DNA of 64,000 nucleotides from JACZWZ01 sp036478235. GTDB taxonomy: Bacteria; Actinomycetota; Acidimicrobiia; Spongiisociales; UBA11373. Below the pieces are notes generated by a model that was not told the DNA's origin, searched no databases, and saw only the letters and a list, made by a program, of their open reading frames with translations. Within the stretch, counting starts at the first letter, position 1. Each line of letters begins with the position of its first letter. The stretch covers positions 1 through 64,000 of the forward strand of contig JAZGDZ010000089.1 in NCBI GenBank assembly GCA_036478235.1. Reading direction: 5' to 3'. Position numbers and translations under genes: made by a program. This document shows, in pieces, positions 14,805 through 23,601 of this stretch.

Positions 14805-15663
14805 GGGAGTGGTCTTCGACCTCGGGTACACGCCGCATGACGGTCTGCGGTTGGGAAGGTCCGGAGCCCGTAAGGCGCTGCTCAAGGATGGACTGCGTCG
14901 AGTGCTCGGGCTTCGCCGCAAGGCGCGCCGCAAGGTGCTGCCGGTGATCCTGATGGCGATCGCAGTCATGCCGGCACTGTTCTTCACTGCATTCGGAGTC
15001 ATCACCGGAGAGTTCGATGCAGCCGCGACCTTGTTCGACCACGAGAACTACTTCGATCTCAACGGAACAATGGCCCTCATCTTCGTGGCCCTCGCCTCCA
15101 GCGAACTGCTCATCCCCGACCGGGTCAACGGGACGATGGCGGTCTATGCCTCACGGCCGCTGACGACCGCCGACTACGTGGCAGGACGGGCCGGGGCACT
15201 GGCGATCGTCGTCTTTGCTTTTCTCTGGCTACCCCATGTCGTGCTCTTCATCGGACGCGCCTGGGTCGACGACGGCGGCTTCGGCTCCTACCTCGTCGAC
15301 AACGCTGCGGTGATCTGGAAGACCGCTCTCGCCTCAATCGTCTACTTCGCCGGATACACCTCGATCGCATTCCTCGTCGCGGCGTTCTCGAAGAGGACTT
15401 CGGTCTCGGCCGGTGTGTACCTAGGGGTGGTCATGCTCTCCAATGCGACAGTCGAACTCGTCGACGCCGGGTTCTCAGTGTTCGGTCTCGGTGCGCTGCA
15501 GCACCACCCCGGATACGTCAAGGACTGGATCCTGGGCACCTCCACGCAGACGTGGATCCCTGAGCAAGCGGGCATGGAACCGATTATGTCCCTGTTCGTC
15601 ATCGTCGCCATGTCGGTCGCTGCTGGACTCATAGTCGTTGGCCGGTATAGGAGGGTGGCATGA
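14797..15663 (+). CDS. ABC-2-type permease (first pair)
   Basis: A 288-residue permease with about six membrane segments; the first is near residue 47 (LPVILMAIAVMPALFF). The family pattern of a helix near residue 90-110 followed by YASRPLTTADYVAGR is typical of ABC-2 exporters with intracellular coupling helices. The ATG at 14797 is chosen because it overlaps the ATPase stop; the longer open frame upstream is antisense or shadow of the ATPase. It overlaps the second ATPase by ATGA. It should form the transmembrane part of the exporter with the 13890 gene product. Confidence 0.88.
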   Translation: MAEGVVFDLGYTPHDGLRLGRSGARKALLKDGLRRVLGLRRKARRKVLPVILMAIAVMPALFFTAFGVITGEFDAAATLFDHENYFDLNGTMALIFVALASSELLIPDRVNGTMAVYASRPLTTADYVAGRAGALAIVVFAFLWLPHVVLFIGRAWVDDGGFGSYLVDNAAVIWKTALASIVYFAGYTSIAFLVAAFSKRTSVSAGVYLGVVMLSNATVELVDAGFSVFGLGALQHHPGYVKDWILGTSTQTWIPEQAGMEPIMSLFVIVAMSVAAGLIVVGRYRRVA

Positions 15664-16592
15664 CGGCATCGCCCGCCTTCGTCTCGGAGCCGACGGTCGT
15701 CGTCGACGGTCTCTCGAAGTGGTTCGGCCAGAAGGTGGCGATCTCCGACCTCTCCTGCTCGTTCGGGACCGGCATCACCGGGCTGCTCGGTCCGAACGGT
15801 GCCGGCAAGACCACCCTGCTGAGGGTCATCTGCGGCCTGCTCGGCCCGTCCGACGGATCGGTGAGAGTGCTCGACTCCGATCCCCGCCGGAATCCCGCTG
15901 TCTACTCCGAGGTAGCGCTGGTTCCTGAGGAGGATGCCGTGTACGGATTCCTCACCGCCCGTCAGTTCGTCGGATACGCTGCCCGGCTCAGCGGAAGCCA
16001 CCCGGACGCGGTCGACACCGCCATCGCCGAGGTGGACTTGCTCGACGCTGCCGATCGCCCCATCGCCGGCTTCAGCAAGGGCATGCGGCAGCGGGCCAAG
16101 GTGGCGGCTGCCCTTGTCACGAACGCCCAGATCCTGATTCTCGACGAGCCGCTCAACGGGACGGACCCGGTGCAGCGAGCGAAACTGATCGCCACGTTCC
16201 GCGGGCTCGCCGAGCAGAGGACCGTGATCGTGTCTTCCCACGTCCTCGCCGAGGTGGAACGCATGGCGGACCGGGTCCTGGCCATCGTCGACGGGAAGCT
16301 GGCCGCGGCCGGGGACGTCGCCGCCATCCGTCAGGCGATGTCCGACATCCCGTACCGGGTGCGGGTGGAGACCGACGCCCCTCGCCGGCTGGCCGGACCG
16401 TTGATGGCGTCCCAGGATGTGAGCTCGGTCGCCGTGGAGGGACCGGTGCTCCACATCGAGACCTCCGATCTGAGCGCTCTGGGCCGGGCCGTGCCCCGGG
16501 TGGCACGAGATTCGGGGATTCGGGTCACTGGCTTCGAGCCCGAGGACGAGTCTCTGGAGAGCGTGTTCCGCTACCTGGTGAGACGGCGATGA
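15660..16592 (+). CDS. ABC transporter ATP-binding protein (second pair)
   Basis: A 310-residue ATPase with Walker A GPNGAGKTT, signature FSKGMRQRAKVAAAL, Walker B ending LILDEPLNGTDP and H-loop SSHVLAEVE. The D-loop reads NGTDP rather than the usual GLDP. It is a paralogue of the 13890 gene and pairs with the 16589 permease. Start and stop overlap its neighbours by ATGA on both sides. The two ATPases may work as a heterodimer or in two separate exporters; the sequence does not decide this. Confidence 0.92.
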   Translation: MTASPAFVSEPTVVVDGLSKWFGQKVAISDLSCSFGTGITGLLGPNGAGKTTLLRVICGLLGPSDGSVRVLDSDPRRNPAVYSEVALVPEEDAVYGFLTARQFVGYAARLSGSHPDAVDTAIAEVDLLDAADRPIAGFSKGMRQRAKVAAALVTNAQILILDEPLNGTDPVQRAKLIATFRGLAEQRTVIVSSHVLAEVERMADRVLAIVDGKLAAAGDVAAIRQAMSDIPYRVRVETDAPRRLAGPLMASQDVSSVAVEGPVLHIETSDLSALGRAVPRVARDSGIRVTGFEPEDESLESVFRYLVRRR

Positions 16593-17335
16593 AAGGCCAA
16601 CTAGCCATAGTCAAAGTCACCCTCCGACAGCTGCTCGGAGGCAGGCGGATGATCATTCTCGGGCTCCTGGCGATGATTCCAGCGATCGTCGTCTGGCTCA
16701 GCACCCGCAACCTGACCGGCTCCGCAATGTTCGATCGATACAACGACGGTGCGGTACCCACTCTCTTCCTGATCGTCGTGCCCATCTCGGCGATCGTCCT
16801 CGGTTCAGCGGCACTCGGAGATGAGCGCCGCGATGGAACACTCTCGTTTCTCATTGTCCGACCGCTCCGTCGCAGCTCCATCACCGCCGCCAAGCTGCTG
16901 GCAGCCTGGACCGCAGCAACCGCCGTAACGATCCTGTCCGGCGTCCTCGCCTCGGCCGCCTTGTCGGTGCGATCATCCGATTGGTCGACGCTGATTCCGA
17001 CGGTCGTGGGAATCGCCATCTCGACCGCCTGTTACGCCTCCGTGTTCATGGTGGTTGGCCATCTGACGTCCCGCGCGGTGCTGATCGGCCTGGTCTACGT
17101 GTTCGTTTGGGAGTCGGGGATCTCGTTTGCGGCTCCCTCGCTCGCCAACGTGTCGCTGTTTCGAATCGGACTCACCGCATACACGGGCCTGCTTCCCGAC
17201 TCTCGGTCGGCCCTGTCCGATCCGCTCGGCTCACTCGCCCCAGGGGCGGGTGGCGCCATCGCCAAGACCGCCCTACTCGGGATCCTCGCGGTAACCGTCG
17301 CGGCGGGCCTCCTCAAGCGACGCGACATCGCCTGA
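16589..17335 (+). CDS. ABC-2-type permease (second pair)
   Basis: A 248-residue membrane protein with about six hydrophobic helices. It begins with a short cytoplasmic segment and helix MIILGLLAMIPAIVVWL. The region GDERRDGTLSFLIVRPLRRSS matches the ABC-2 family coupling segment. It is the last gene of the four-gene exporter cluster, overlapping the upstream ATPase by ATGA. The substrate is unknown. Confidence 0.88.
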   Translation: MKGQLAIVKVTLRQLLGGRRMIILGLLAMIPAIVVWLSTRNLTGSAMFDRYNDGAVPTLFLIVVPISAIVLGSAALGDERRDGTLSFLIVRPLRRSSITAAKLLAAWTAATAVTILSGVLASAALSVRSSDWSTLIPTVVGIAISTACYASVFMVVGHLTSRAVLIGLVYVFVWESGISFAAPSLANVSLFRIGLTAYTGLLPDSRSALSDPLGSLAPGAGGAIAKTALLGILAVTVAAGLLKRRDIA

Positions 17336-17362
17336 GTCCTGAGCACCCAGACAACGGACCGC

Positions 17363-17368
17363 TACCTT
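17363..17368 (+). promoter_or_regulatory. -10-like box of murJ
   Basis: TACCTT lies 7 nt before the GTG at 17376, suggesting an independent leaderless transcript for murJ. Confidence 0.4.
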
Positions 17369-17375
17369 TGCGACG

Positions 17376-18941
17376 GTGACGGACCAGGGTCGCAGCGGCG
17401 GCCGCTCGCTGTACAGACGCATGGGGATCGCCGCCGCCATCGTCGCCGGCGGGGTCCTCCTCTCCAGAATCCTCGGTCTCGTCCGCCAGGTCGTGTTCGC
17501 CTGGATCCTCGGCGCCGGAGCCACCGGTGACGAGTACTTCGTCGCATTCATCATCCCCGACTTCCTCAACTACCTCCTGGCCGGCGCCTACATGGCGATC
17601 ACCTTGATCCCGATCCTGACGCGGCGGTTCGCCAAGGGTGACGACGAGGACGCCTGGAGGGCGTTCTGGGCGATTACCAGGCCACTGGCGATCGGGGTGA
17701 CGGGTGTCGTGATCATCGCCATGCCGCTGGTGGAGCCAATCCTGCGGGCCATCGAACCCGGATTCACGGATGCCCAGGTGGCGACGGCGGCGCGGCTCAC
17801 CCGAATCGTTCTCCCGGCCCAGATCTTCTTCATCCTCGGCCAGCTGCTCACTGCCGTGCAGTTCTCCAGGGAGCGGTTCGTCATCCCGACGATCGGACCC
17901 ATCGTCTACAACCTGGCGATCATCGCCGGCGGCCTGATCGGCGGGCTGGGGAGAGACAACCCCTCGGCCGACGGGTTCGCCTGGGGTGCGCTCGCCGGAG
18001 CCTTCGCCGGGATCTTTGTCCTCCAGGTGTGGGGCGCCTGGCGCGCAGGCCTCCGCCTTCCCAGCGGAGGGATCAGGCGTCACCCGGCCGTGCGTCGATA
18101 CTTCGCTCTGGCGATCCCCCTCATGCTCGGCCAGTCGCTCGTCGTGCTCGACGAGCAGCTGGGACGAACATTCGGGTCACTGGTCTCCGACGGCGGGGTC
18201 TCGTGGCTCACCTTCGGCCGCCAAACGATGCTGGTGCCGGTTGGGGTGATCGCCCAGGCCGCCGGTGTCGCCACCTACCCCTTCCTGGCCCGGCTGGTCG
18301 CCGAAGGCCGCCACCGCGAGATGGCTGCCGCGGTGGGGCGAGCCATCCGCTACATACTTGTCGTGTCCCTGGCGGCGGCGGCGGCACTGATGGCGCTGTC
18401 GATGCCTGCGGTCAGGGCGCTGTACGAGCGGGGCTCGTTCGACGCCGCCGACACCGCGGCGACGGCCGGGACCGTCGTCTTCTTCGCCATCGGCATCCCG
18501 ATGTGGGGTGCGCAGCAGATCTATGCCAGGGGGTTCTACGCCCGCGAGGAGATGTGGGCCCCGGTGGTCGTCGGGACCGCAGCGACCGCAGTCGCAGTCC
18601 CCGTGTACTGGATCCTCCAGGACCAGATGGGGGTAGACGGCCTGGCGCTGGCCAGCACGATCGCCATCACCGCGTACACGATCGCGCTCGCGGTCCTCTG
18701 GTACGGACGGACCGGATGGGAGCACTTCCGGCCCCTGGCCCTTACCGCCCTCAGGAGCCTTCCGACCGCGGCTGTCGCCGGGTTCGTCGCCTGGTTCCTG
18801 GCAGACCTCGTCATCGGCGACGGCGCAGGGTTCTGGCTCGACGTCACGGCCGTCGTCGTCGGTGGGGTCGCGGTCCTCGCCGTGGTGCTCGGCCCCCCGT
18901 GGGTTCGAAAGGATTTGGCCTCGGAAGGCAATAGGCAATAG
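17376..18941 (+). CDS. murJ: Lipid II flippase MurJ (MviN family)
   Basis: MurJ moves lipid II from the cytoplasmic to the outer face of the membrane for peptidoglycan assembly. The 521-residue protein has about fourteen hydrophobic helices. The N-terminal SRILGLVRQVVFAWILGAG is the classic MviN signature, followed by a charged loop with RRFAKGDDEDAW. It lacks the long cytosolic pseudokinase extension seen in mycobacterial MviN. It starts at GTG 17376. Its final codons lie in a short heptamer duplication (GGCAATA twice), so the last few residues may be altered by that repeat. Confidence 0.93.
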   Translation: MTDQGRSGGRSLYRRMGIAAAIVAGGVLLSRILGLVRQVVFAWILGAGATGDEYFVAFIIPDFLNYLLAGAYMAITLIPILTRRFAKGDDEDAWRAFWAITRPLAIGVTGVVIIAMPLVEPILRAIEPGFTDAQVATAARLTRIVLPAQIFFILGQLLTAVQFSRERFVIPTIGPIVYNLAIIAGGLIGGLGRDNPSADGFAWGALAGAFAGIFVLQVWGAWRAGLRLPSGGIRRHPAVRRYFALAIPLMLGQSLVVLDEQLGRTFGSLVSDGGVSWLTFGRQTMLVPVGVIAQAAGVATYPFLARLVAEGRHREMAAAVGRAIRYILVVSLAAAAALMALSMPAVRALYERGSFDAADTAATAGTVVFFAIGIPMWGAQQIYARGFYAREEMWAPVVVGTAATAVAVPVYWILQDQMGVDGLALASTIAITAYTIALAVLWYGRTGWEHFRPLALTALRSLPTAAVAGFVAWFLADLVIGDGAGFWLDVTAVVVGGVAVLAVVLGPPWVRKDLASEGNRQ

Positions 18942-19275
18942 GGGGGAAGGCTCAGGACATCGTTGGCGGTAGGTCCGCTCTTGCTATTGCGGAAGGCGAA
19001 GCCGAGGCGGAAGTCGGCCCGGGCATGAACACGGCCGCCGTGGGGCAGGGGCCCCACGTTGCGGAGGAGGGCCGACCGTGTCTTCCTCGAGTCGGTTCGA
19101 CCCCTATCCGGTCTCGAACCTCCTCTCAAGCGTGCCTCGCCAAAGGCTCGGCGCCCCGTTCTACGCCTGTTTCGGATCGGCAATGCCGATCCGAAAGTCG
19201 GCCCGGGTATCAACATGGGGAGAGGGAGCGGCTTGCGCCGCTCCCTCTGTGGTTGCCCCTTACTCCGCCGTACGG
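18942..19275. repeat. Intergenic region with two copies of a two-hairpin module
   Basis: No gene is seen in these 334 bases. A block at 18987-19033 recurs at 19170-19215, sharing the stretch AAGTCGGCCCGGG followed by ATnAACAnGG. Each copy is followed by a strong perfect hairpin: 19039-19046 with 19051-19058 (8 bp) and 19221-19232 with 19237-19248 (12 bp). The second copy also starts with a perfect 13-bp inverted repeat (19170-19182 and 19184-19196). The layout suggests duplicated terminators or a structured RNA between convergent genes. Confidence 0.6.
19221..19248. terminator. Convergent terminator hairpin between murJ and sodN
   Basis: A perfect 12-bp stem (AGAGGGAGCGGC) with loop TTGC lies 27 nt from the sodN stop codon. 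It can serve either strand. There is no long U-tract, as is common in high-GC bacteria. Confidence 0.7.
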
Positions 19276-19662
19276 CTAGCTCTTGGTCTTCTGGAAGATC
19301 TCCGTGATCTCGGCAATGAGCCGCAACAGCTCGTCACCGGATGCAGGGTCCATCGACTTCTTCGCATCACCCGCCTGCTTGGCAGCGCGCCAGAACAGAT
19401 CGTGGAGTTGTGGGAACTCCTCCACGTGAGGCGGCTTGAAGTAGTCGGTCCAGAGCACCCACAAGTGGTGCTTCACGAGCTCGGCTCGTTGCTCCTTGAT
19501 GATCACGCAACGCTGCCGGAAGACCTCGTCGTCGGAGTCCTGGTATTTCTGTTGGATCGCCTGTACCGATTCGGCCTCGATCCGGGCCTGAGCAGGGTCG
19601 TACACCCCACACATGAGGTCGCAGTGGGCGTGAGCCACACGCTTCGGCCTCAGCAATGACAT
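19276..19662 (-). CDS. sodN: Nickel superoxide dismutase precursor
   Basis: NiSOD converts superoxide to oxygen and hydrogen peroxide. The 128-residue precursor has a 12-residue leader, after which the mature enzyme starts at His13 with HCDLMCGVYDPAQARIEA. The nickel ligands are the His1 amine and imidazole, Cys2 and Cys6, all present. The fifth residue of the hook, nearly always Pro, is Met here. The rest, including VIKEQRAELVKHHLWVLWTDYFKPPH, is highly conserved. The ATG at 19662 gives the right leader length; the longer open frame runs into the sodX gene. The leader should be cut by the SodX protease encoded divergently. Confidence 0.96.
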   Translation of the reverse strand: MSLLRPKRVAHAHCDLMCGVYDPAQARIEAESVQAIQQKYQDSDDEVFRQRCVIIKEQRAELVKHHLWVLWTDYFKPPHVEEFPQLHDLFWRAAKQAGDAKKSMDPASGDELLRLIAEITEIFQKTKS

Positions 19663-19698
19663 CGACGAAGTCCTTCCTGCCGTTCGACCTCTGCACCC

Positions 19699-19704
19699 TA
19701 CACT
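19699..19704 (+). promoter_or_regulatory. -10 box of sodX, probably leaderless
   Basis: TACACT lies 7 nt before the GTG at 19712. The intergenic space to the divergent sodN start is only 49 nt. Confidence 0.45.
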
Positions 19705-19711
19705 CGACCGG

Positions 19712-20098
19712 GTGGCCGAACCCACCGGAAAACAACTCGGGCGCGGCCGGGCCCTGGCGTCACTGATCGCCGCAGCTTTCACTCTGAGGATCCGGAGGTT
19801 CGAGATCGCCGACCGCAGCATGGAGCCGACACTGGGCGACGGCAACTGGGTGCTGGGCGCAGTCCGTTCCGGGTCGGTTCGCCCCGGGGACATCGTGGTG
19901 CTCGAGATGCCCGGGCGCCCCGGCTTCGAGATCGTCAAGAGGGTGGCGGCAATCGGCGACGGCTCCCTGCTGCTCGAAGGGGACAACCCGGCGGCAGGAA
20001 GCGTCGACAGCGAAACCTTCGGCCCGGTGCCGGCTGCGGCCGTGTCGGCTCGCCTCGTCCTGCGCTACAGGCCGCTTCCACCTCGCCTCCTCAGATGA
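19712..20098 (+). CDS. sodX: Nickel-type superoxide dismutase maturation protease
   Basis: SodX is an S26-family, signal-peptidase-like enzyme that removes the NiSOD leader to expose the N-terminal His for nickel binding. The 128-residue protein has the serine motif DRSMEPTL (Ser36) and the general-base lysine in EIVKRVAAIGDG (Lys76), then the conserved LLLEGDNP and a Gly-Pro segment. The N-terminus is only weakly hydrophobic, so it may act in the cytoplasm or at the membrane face. It is divergent from sodN, the usual arrangement. Confidence 0.93.
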   Translation: MAEPTGKQLGRGRALASLIAAAFTLRIRRFEIADRSMEPTLGDGNWVLGAVRSGSVRPGDIVVLEMPGRPGFEIVKRVAAIGDGSLLLEGDNPAAGSVDSETFGPVPAAAVSARLVLRYRPLPPRLLR

Positions 20099-20111
20099 AG
20101 CATCGCCGGAC

Positions 20112-22433
20112 ATGAACTGGCCCCGTCTGCTGCTTCGCCTGCTCGGTCGGCGCCTTCCCCGGACACAGGGGACGCTGCATGTCGGCGGCATCCACGAGCG
20201 GCTCTCGATCGGGCGCGATAGATTCGGAGTGCCCCACATCGAGGCTGCCAACGACACCGACGCCTGGTTCGGTCTCGGGTTCTGCCAGGGTCAGGACAGA
20301 GCGTTCCAGCTGGAGACGCGGCTCAGGCTGGTCCGCGGGACCCTGGCGGCCCTGTTGGGCTCAGACGCACTTGCGCTCGATCGCCTGTCGCGCCGGATCG
20401 ACTTCGCCGGAGCCGGTCGCCGCAGCCTGGACATCCTCGAGGACGAGCCGCGTCGCAGGTACGAGGCCTTTGCCACCGGCGTGAGGGCCGGAATGGAAGA
20501 AGGCGGAGGTGCTCGATCCCACGAGTTCGTGCTGCTCCGCTCCCGGCCGACGCCGTTCCAGGCATCGGATGCCATCGGCTTTTTCGCGGTGCAGGCCTTC
20601 TCCCTCGCCTCGAACTGGGACGTCGAGCTGGCCCGTCTGCGGATGCTCGCCCTCGACGGGCCCGAGGCGGTCGCCGCGCTCCATCCGGCATATCCTCCCG
20701 ATCAGCCGAGCTCGCTTCGGCCCGGCGAACATGTTGGTGCCGTCGTCGACGCCCTGGCCGATGACCTGGCCCGTGCCCGGAAGCTGTTCACCGCGGGAGG
20801 CGGCTCCAACAACTGGGCGATCGCCGGAGAGCGCACCGCCTCCGGGATGCCCATCCTCGCCAACGACCCGCATCTGGCTCCGATCCTCCCGGCCCACTGG
20901 TACCTGGCCCGGATCGCCACACCCGAGTGGTCGGTCGTCGGCGGCTCCATCCCGGGCACTCCCGCCTTCGCCTTCGGCCACAACGGAACCGCCGCCTGGG
21001 GCGTGACCGCAGGTCTCATCGACAACACCGACCTCTTCGTGGAGGAGGTGGGTCCCGATGGTCGCAGCGTCAAGCGCGGCGACGGCTACGAGGCGTGTGC
21101 CGTACGGGTCGAGCAGATCGAGGTCAAGGGCGCCAATCCCGTGCGGCTGGAGGTGCTCGAGACGGATCGAGGACCGATCGTGGGACCGGCCTTCGAGGGC
21201 CCGTTCGGAGCGCTCTCGATGTCCGCCACCTGGCTGCAGGCGGGCGACGCCGGGGCGATCCTCGACATATGCCGGATCGAGTCGCTCGACGACCTGCACG
21301 AGGCGTTCCGCGGCTGGACCTCGGTTCCGCTCAACGTCGCGTATGCCGACGAGAAGGGCGCCATCGGCTGGCAGCTGATCGGCTCGGCGCCGGTCCGCGG
21401 GTGGGGCGGCGGAACCATTCCGACCTCGGCATCGGATCCGGCGACGGCATGGGCCGACGATCCCGTGCCGTACGACGAGCTTCCCCGGCTCGCCAACCCC
21501 GCCTCCGGGTTCGTGGTCACGGCGAACAATCTTCCCGCCGGCGACGGCCCGTATCTCGGCAGCGACTTCCTCGACGGCTACCGGGCCGCCCGGATCACCG
21601 ATATCCTGGCCGGCCGCTCCGACTGGGACGTGGCGGCGAGCTTGGATCTGCAGATGGACCGAGTCTCGATCCCCTGGCGCGAGCTGCGCGATGACGTGCT
21701 CGGCGCAGCCGCGACCGCCGGCGATCTCGGTGTCGCCGTCAACCTGCTGCGTGACTGGGATGGCGAGGTCGGGCCCGACTCGCCGGCGGCTGCGCTCTTC
21801 GAGCTGTTCGTCGCCGAGCTGTGCCGCTCCGTGGCCGAGGAACGCGCTCCCAACTCGTCCCGGTTCGCTCTCGGCGAGGGCTTCACCCCGCTGGTTCCCT
21901 TCAACGCGCTGCTGGTGCGGCGGGTGTCCCACCTCGTGCGCTTGCTTCGGGAGCGGCCCGTCGGCTGGTTCGACGAGGGGTGGGACGAGGCGATCAACTC
22001 GGCTCTGCGCGGCGCACAAGCCATGCTGAAGGACCGGTTCGGCGCCGATCCGCGCCGCTGGGCGTGGGGTGAAGTCCGTCCGCTCACCCTGGTCCACCCC
22101 ATGGGGCTCCGCAAGCCGCTCGACCGCGTTTGGAACATCGGGCCGATCCCTCACGGCGGGGATGCCAACACGGTCAACCCGGGGCCGGTGGATCCCTCCG
22201 ACCCGCTGAGCAACCCCGACTTCGCCATCGCCTCGGGAAGGCTGGTCGTCGAGACCGGGTCCTGGGACCTGGCCAGGTTCTGTCTGGCGGGAGGCCAGTC
22301 CGGCAATCCCTTTTCGAAGAACTACGCCGACCAGGTTCCGCTGTGGGTCGCCGGGGATGCAATCGTGATCCCGTTCAGTCCAGCCGCCGCTCGCCGAACC
22401 GTAAGACGACGCCTCACCTTGGAGCCGGTTTGA
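20112..22433 (+). CDS. Penicillin amidase family (S45) Ntn-hydrolase
   Basis: A 773-residue precursor of the penicillin acylase/quorum-quenching acylase family, which cleaves amide bonds of acyl side chains. The N-terminal alpha chain contains DRFGVPHI and FGLGFCQGQDRAFQLE. Self-processing should occur before Ser232 in GGGSNNWAI, producing the nucleophile. The beta chain has NDPHLAPILPAHWY and GHNGTAAWGVTAG, with the conserved oxyanion asparagine near its middle. No clear signal peptide is present, so it may be cytoplasmic, unlike many secreted relatives. The substrate cannot be deduced. It follows sodX by 13 nt. Confidence 0.92.
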   Translation: MNWPRLLLRLLGRRLPRTQGTLHVGGIHERLSIGRDRFGVPHIEAANDTDAWFGLGFCQGQDRAFQLETRLRLVRGTLAALLGSDALALDRLSRRIDFAGAGRRSLDILEDEPRRRYEAFATGVRAGMEEGGGARSHEFVLLRSRPTPFQASDAIGFFAVQAFSLASNWDVELARLRMLALDGPEAVAALHPAYPPDQPSSLRPGEHVGAVVDALADDLARARKLFTAGGGSNNWAIAGERTASGMPILANDPHLAPILPAHWYLARIATPEWSVVGGSIPGTPAFAFGHNGTAAWGVTAGLIDNTDLFVEEVGPDGRSVKRGDGYEACAVRVEQIEVKGANPVRLEVLETDRGPIVGPAFEGPFGALSMSATWLQAGDAGAILDICRIESLDDLHEAFRGWTSVPLNVAYADEKGAIGWQLIGSAPVRGWGGGTIPTSASDPATAWADDPVPYDELPRLANPASGFVVTANNLPAGDGPYLGSDFLDGYRAARITDILAGRSDWDVAASLDLQMDRVSIPWRELRDDVLGAAATAGDLGVAVNLLRDWDGEVGPDSPAAALFELFVAELCRSVAEERAPNSSRFALGEGFTPLVPFNALLVRRVSHLVRLLRERPVGWFDEGWDEAINSALRGAQAMLKDRFGADPRRWAWGEVRPLTLVHPMGLRKPLDRVWNIGPIPHGGDANTVNPGPVDPSDPLSNPDFAIASGRLVVETGSWDLARFCLAGGQSGNPFSKNYADQVPLWVAGDAIVIPFSPAAARRTVRRRLTLEPV

Positions 22434-22470
22434 CCCGCGGCAAGCAACGAAGGTCACCTTCATACAGGGG

Positions 22471-22476
22471 TATGCT
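22471..22476 (+). promoter_or_regulatory. -10 box of the DUF3048 lipoprotein gene
   Basis: TATGCT lies 9 nt before the ATG at 22486. A short palindrome AAGGTCACCTT (22450-22460) is just upstream and could be an operator. Confidence 0.4.
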
Positions 22477-22485
22477 CTAGCGCCT

Positions 22486-23601
22486 ATGTCTCGTATCTTC
22501 CTCCTCTTCGGTGCATTCGCGCTCGTCGCTTCGGCCTGCAGCGGAGACACCGCCACCACCACTACTACGTCGTCTTCCACCACTACCACTTCGACTCCCC
22601 CGACCACGACCCCGTCGACGACGACCACCTCGACGATGCCCGCCAGTACGACCACCACGATTTACGTCGAGGGGACGACGGTCACGACGAACCCGCCGGG
22701 GTTCTCGTCGCCGGTCAACGGGCTTCCCGCTGAGGAGGAGATCAAGCTCGACCGTCGGGCGATCGGTGTCAAGATCGACAACCGTCCCGAGGGCCGACCG
22801 CAGTCGGGGGTGATGGACGCAGACTCCGTCATCGAGCTGCGCGTGGAAGGCGGTTATACGCGCTTCCTCGCCATCTTCCACGACAACGACAGCGAATACC
22901 TCGGGCCCGTTCGCTCGGTCCGACCCACCGACTCGACGGTCCTGGCCGCGATCGGGGCGCCCCTGGCGATGTCGGGAGGCCAGCCGTGGGTGCAGGCCGT
23001 GCACACGAGCCGGGGTGTCGGCTTGATCGGACCCGGAGCGGCCAACCTGTTCAGGATCTCTTCCAGGGTTGCTCCGTTCAATCTCTACGGGAACACCGCC
23101 GACATGCGAGCCGGTGCCGATTCCCTTGAGTTCGACAACGATCCCCCGACGTCGCTCTATCCGATCGTCGAGTGGGAGTTTCCAGAGGCAATAGCTCACC
23201 AGATCGTGCTCGATTGGTCCGACACGGTGACCGTCACCTGGGACTGGGACGGTGAGGTGTATCGCCGCACCCACAACGGCGAGGACCACGTGGTAGTCGA
23301 CCAGAAAGGCAACCTGGAACGGATCACGGCCGAGGTGCTGGTCGTCCTCGGTGCCGAGTTCTACACCCAGTTCCCACCGCCATCGGATTCGGACTGGCAG
23401 GCGGTGCCGGCGCTCGACACCGCAGGCTCCGGTCGGGCGTGGGTCTTTGCCCGGGGCCGAATCTGGCAGGGAACCTGGCAGCGCGCCCAGTACGCGGACG
23501 AGTTCAAGCTGCTGAATTCCGATGGCACCCAAACCGGAGTACCCGCCGGCTTCTCCTGGGTCTCGATCTTCCCCGACCACCGTTCCGTCGACTGGTCTTG
23601 A
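22486..23601 (+). CDS. DUF3048 lipoprotein (YerB-like)
   Basis: A 371-residue lipoprotein with signal peptide ending ASAC at Cys18, then a Thr/Ser-rich low-complexity linker of about 50 residues that should span the cell-wall layer. The folded part carries the DUF3048 pattern RPQSGVMDADSVIELRVEGG, then TRFLAIFHD and GPVRSVRPTD, and a C-terminal part with KGNLERITAEVLVV and GRIWQGTW. The family is widespread in Gram-positives; function is unknown, though the fold has been linked to cell-wall-exposed hydrolases or binding. It overlaps the amidase start by 4 nt. Confidence 0.9.
   Translation: MSRIFLLFGAFALVASACSGDTATTTTTSSSTTTTSTPPTTTPSTTTTSTMPASTTTTIYVEGTTVTTNPPGFSSPVNGLPAEEEIKLDRRAIGVKIDNRPEGRPQSGVMDADSVIELRVEGGYTRFLAIFHDNDSEYLGPVRSVRPTDSTVLAAIGAPLAMSGGQPWVQAVHTSRGVGLIGPGAANLFRISSRVAPFNLYGNTADMRAGADSLEFDNDPPTSLYPIVEWEFPEAIAHQIVLDWSDTVTVTWDWDGEVYRRTHNGEDHVVVDQKGNLERITAEVLVVLGAEFYTQFPPPSDSDWQAVPALDTAGSGRAWVFARGRIWQGTWQRAQYADEFKLLNSDGTQTGVPAGFSWVSIFPDHRSVDWS

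Noticed and set aside
20361..22658. Long antisense open frame of 765 codons
   Set aside because: It lies opposite the penicillin-amidase gene, whose motifs are clear, and its translation has the arginine/valine-rich composition of a shadow frame.
23439..23597. Upstream extension of the amidase gene
   Set aside because: It reads through the DUF3048 gene in another frame and adds no amidase homology; the TTG overlapping the upstream stop fits better.
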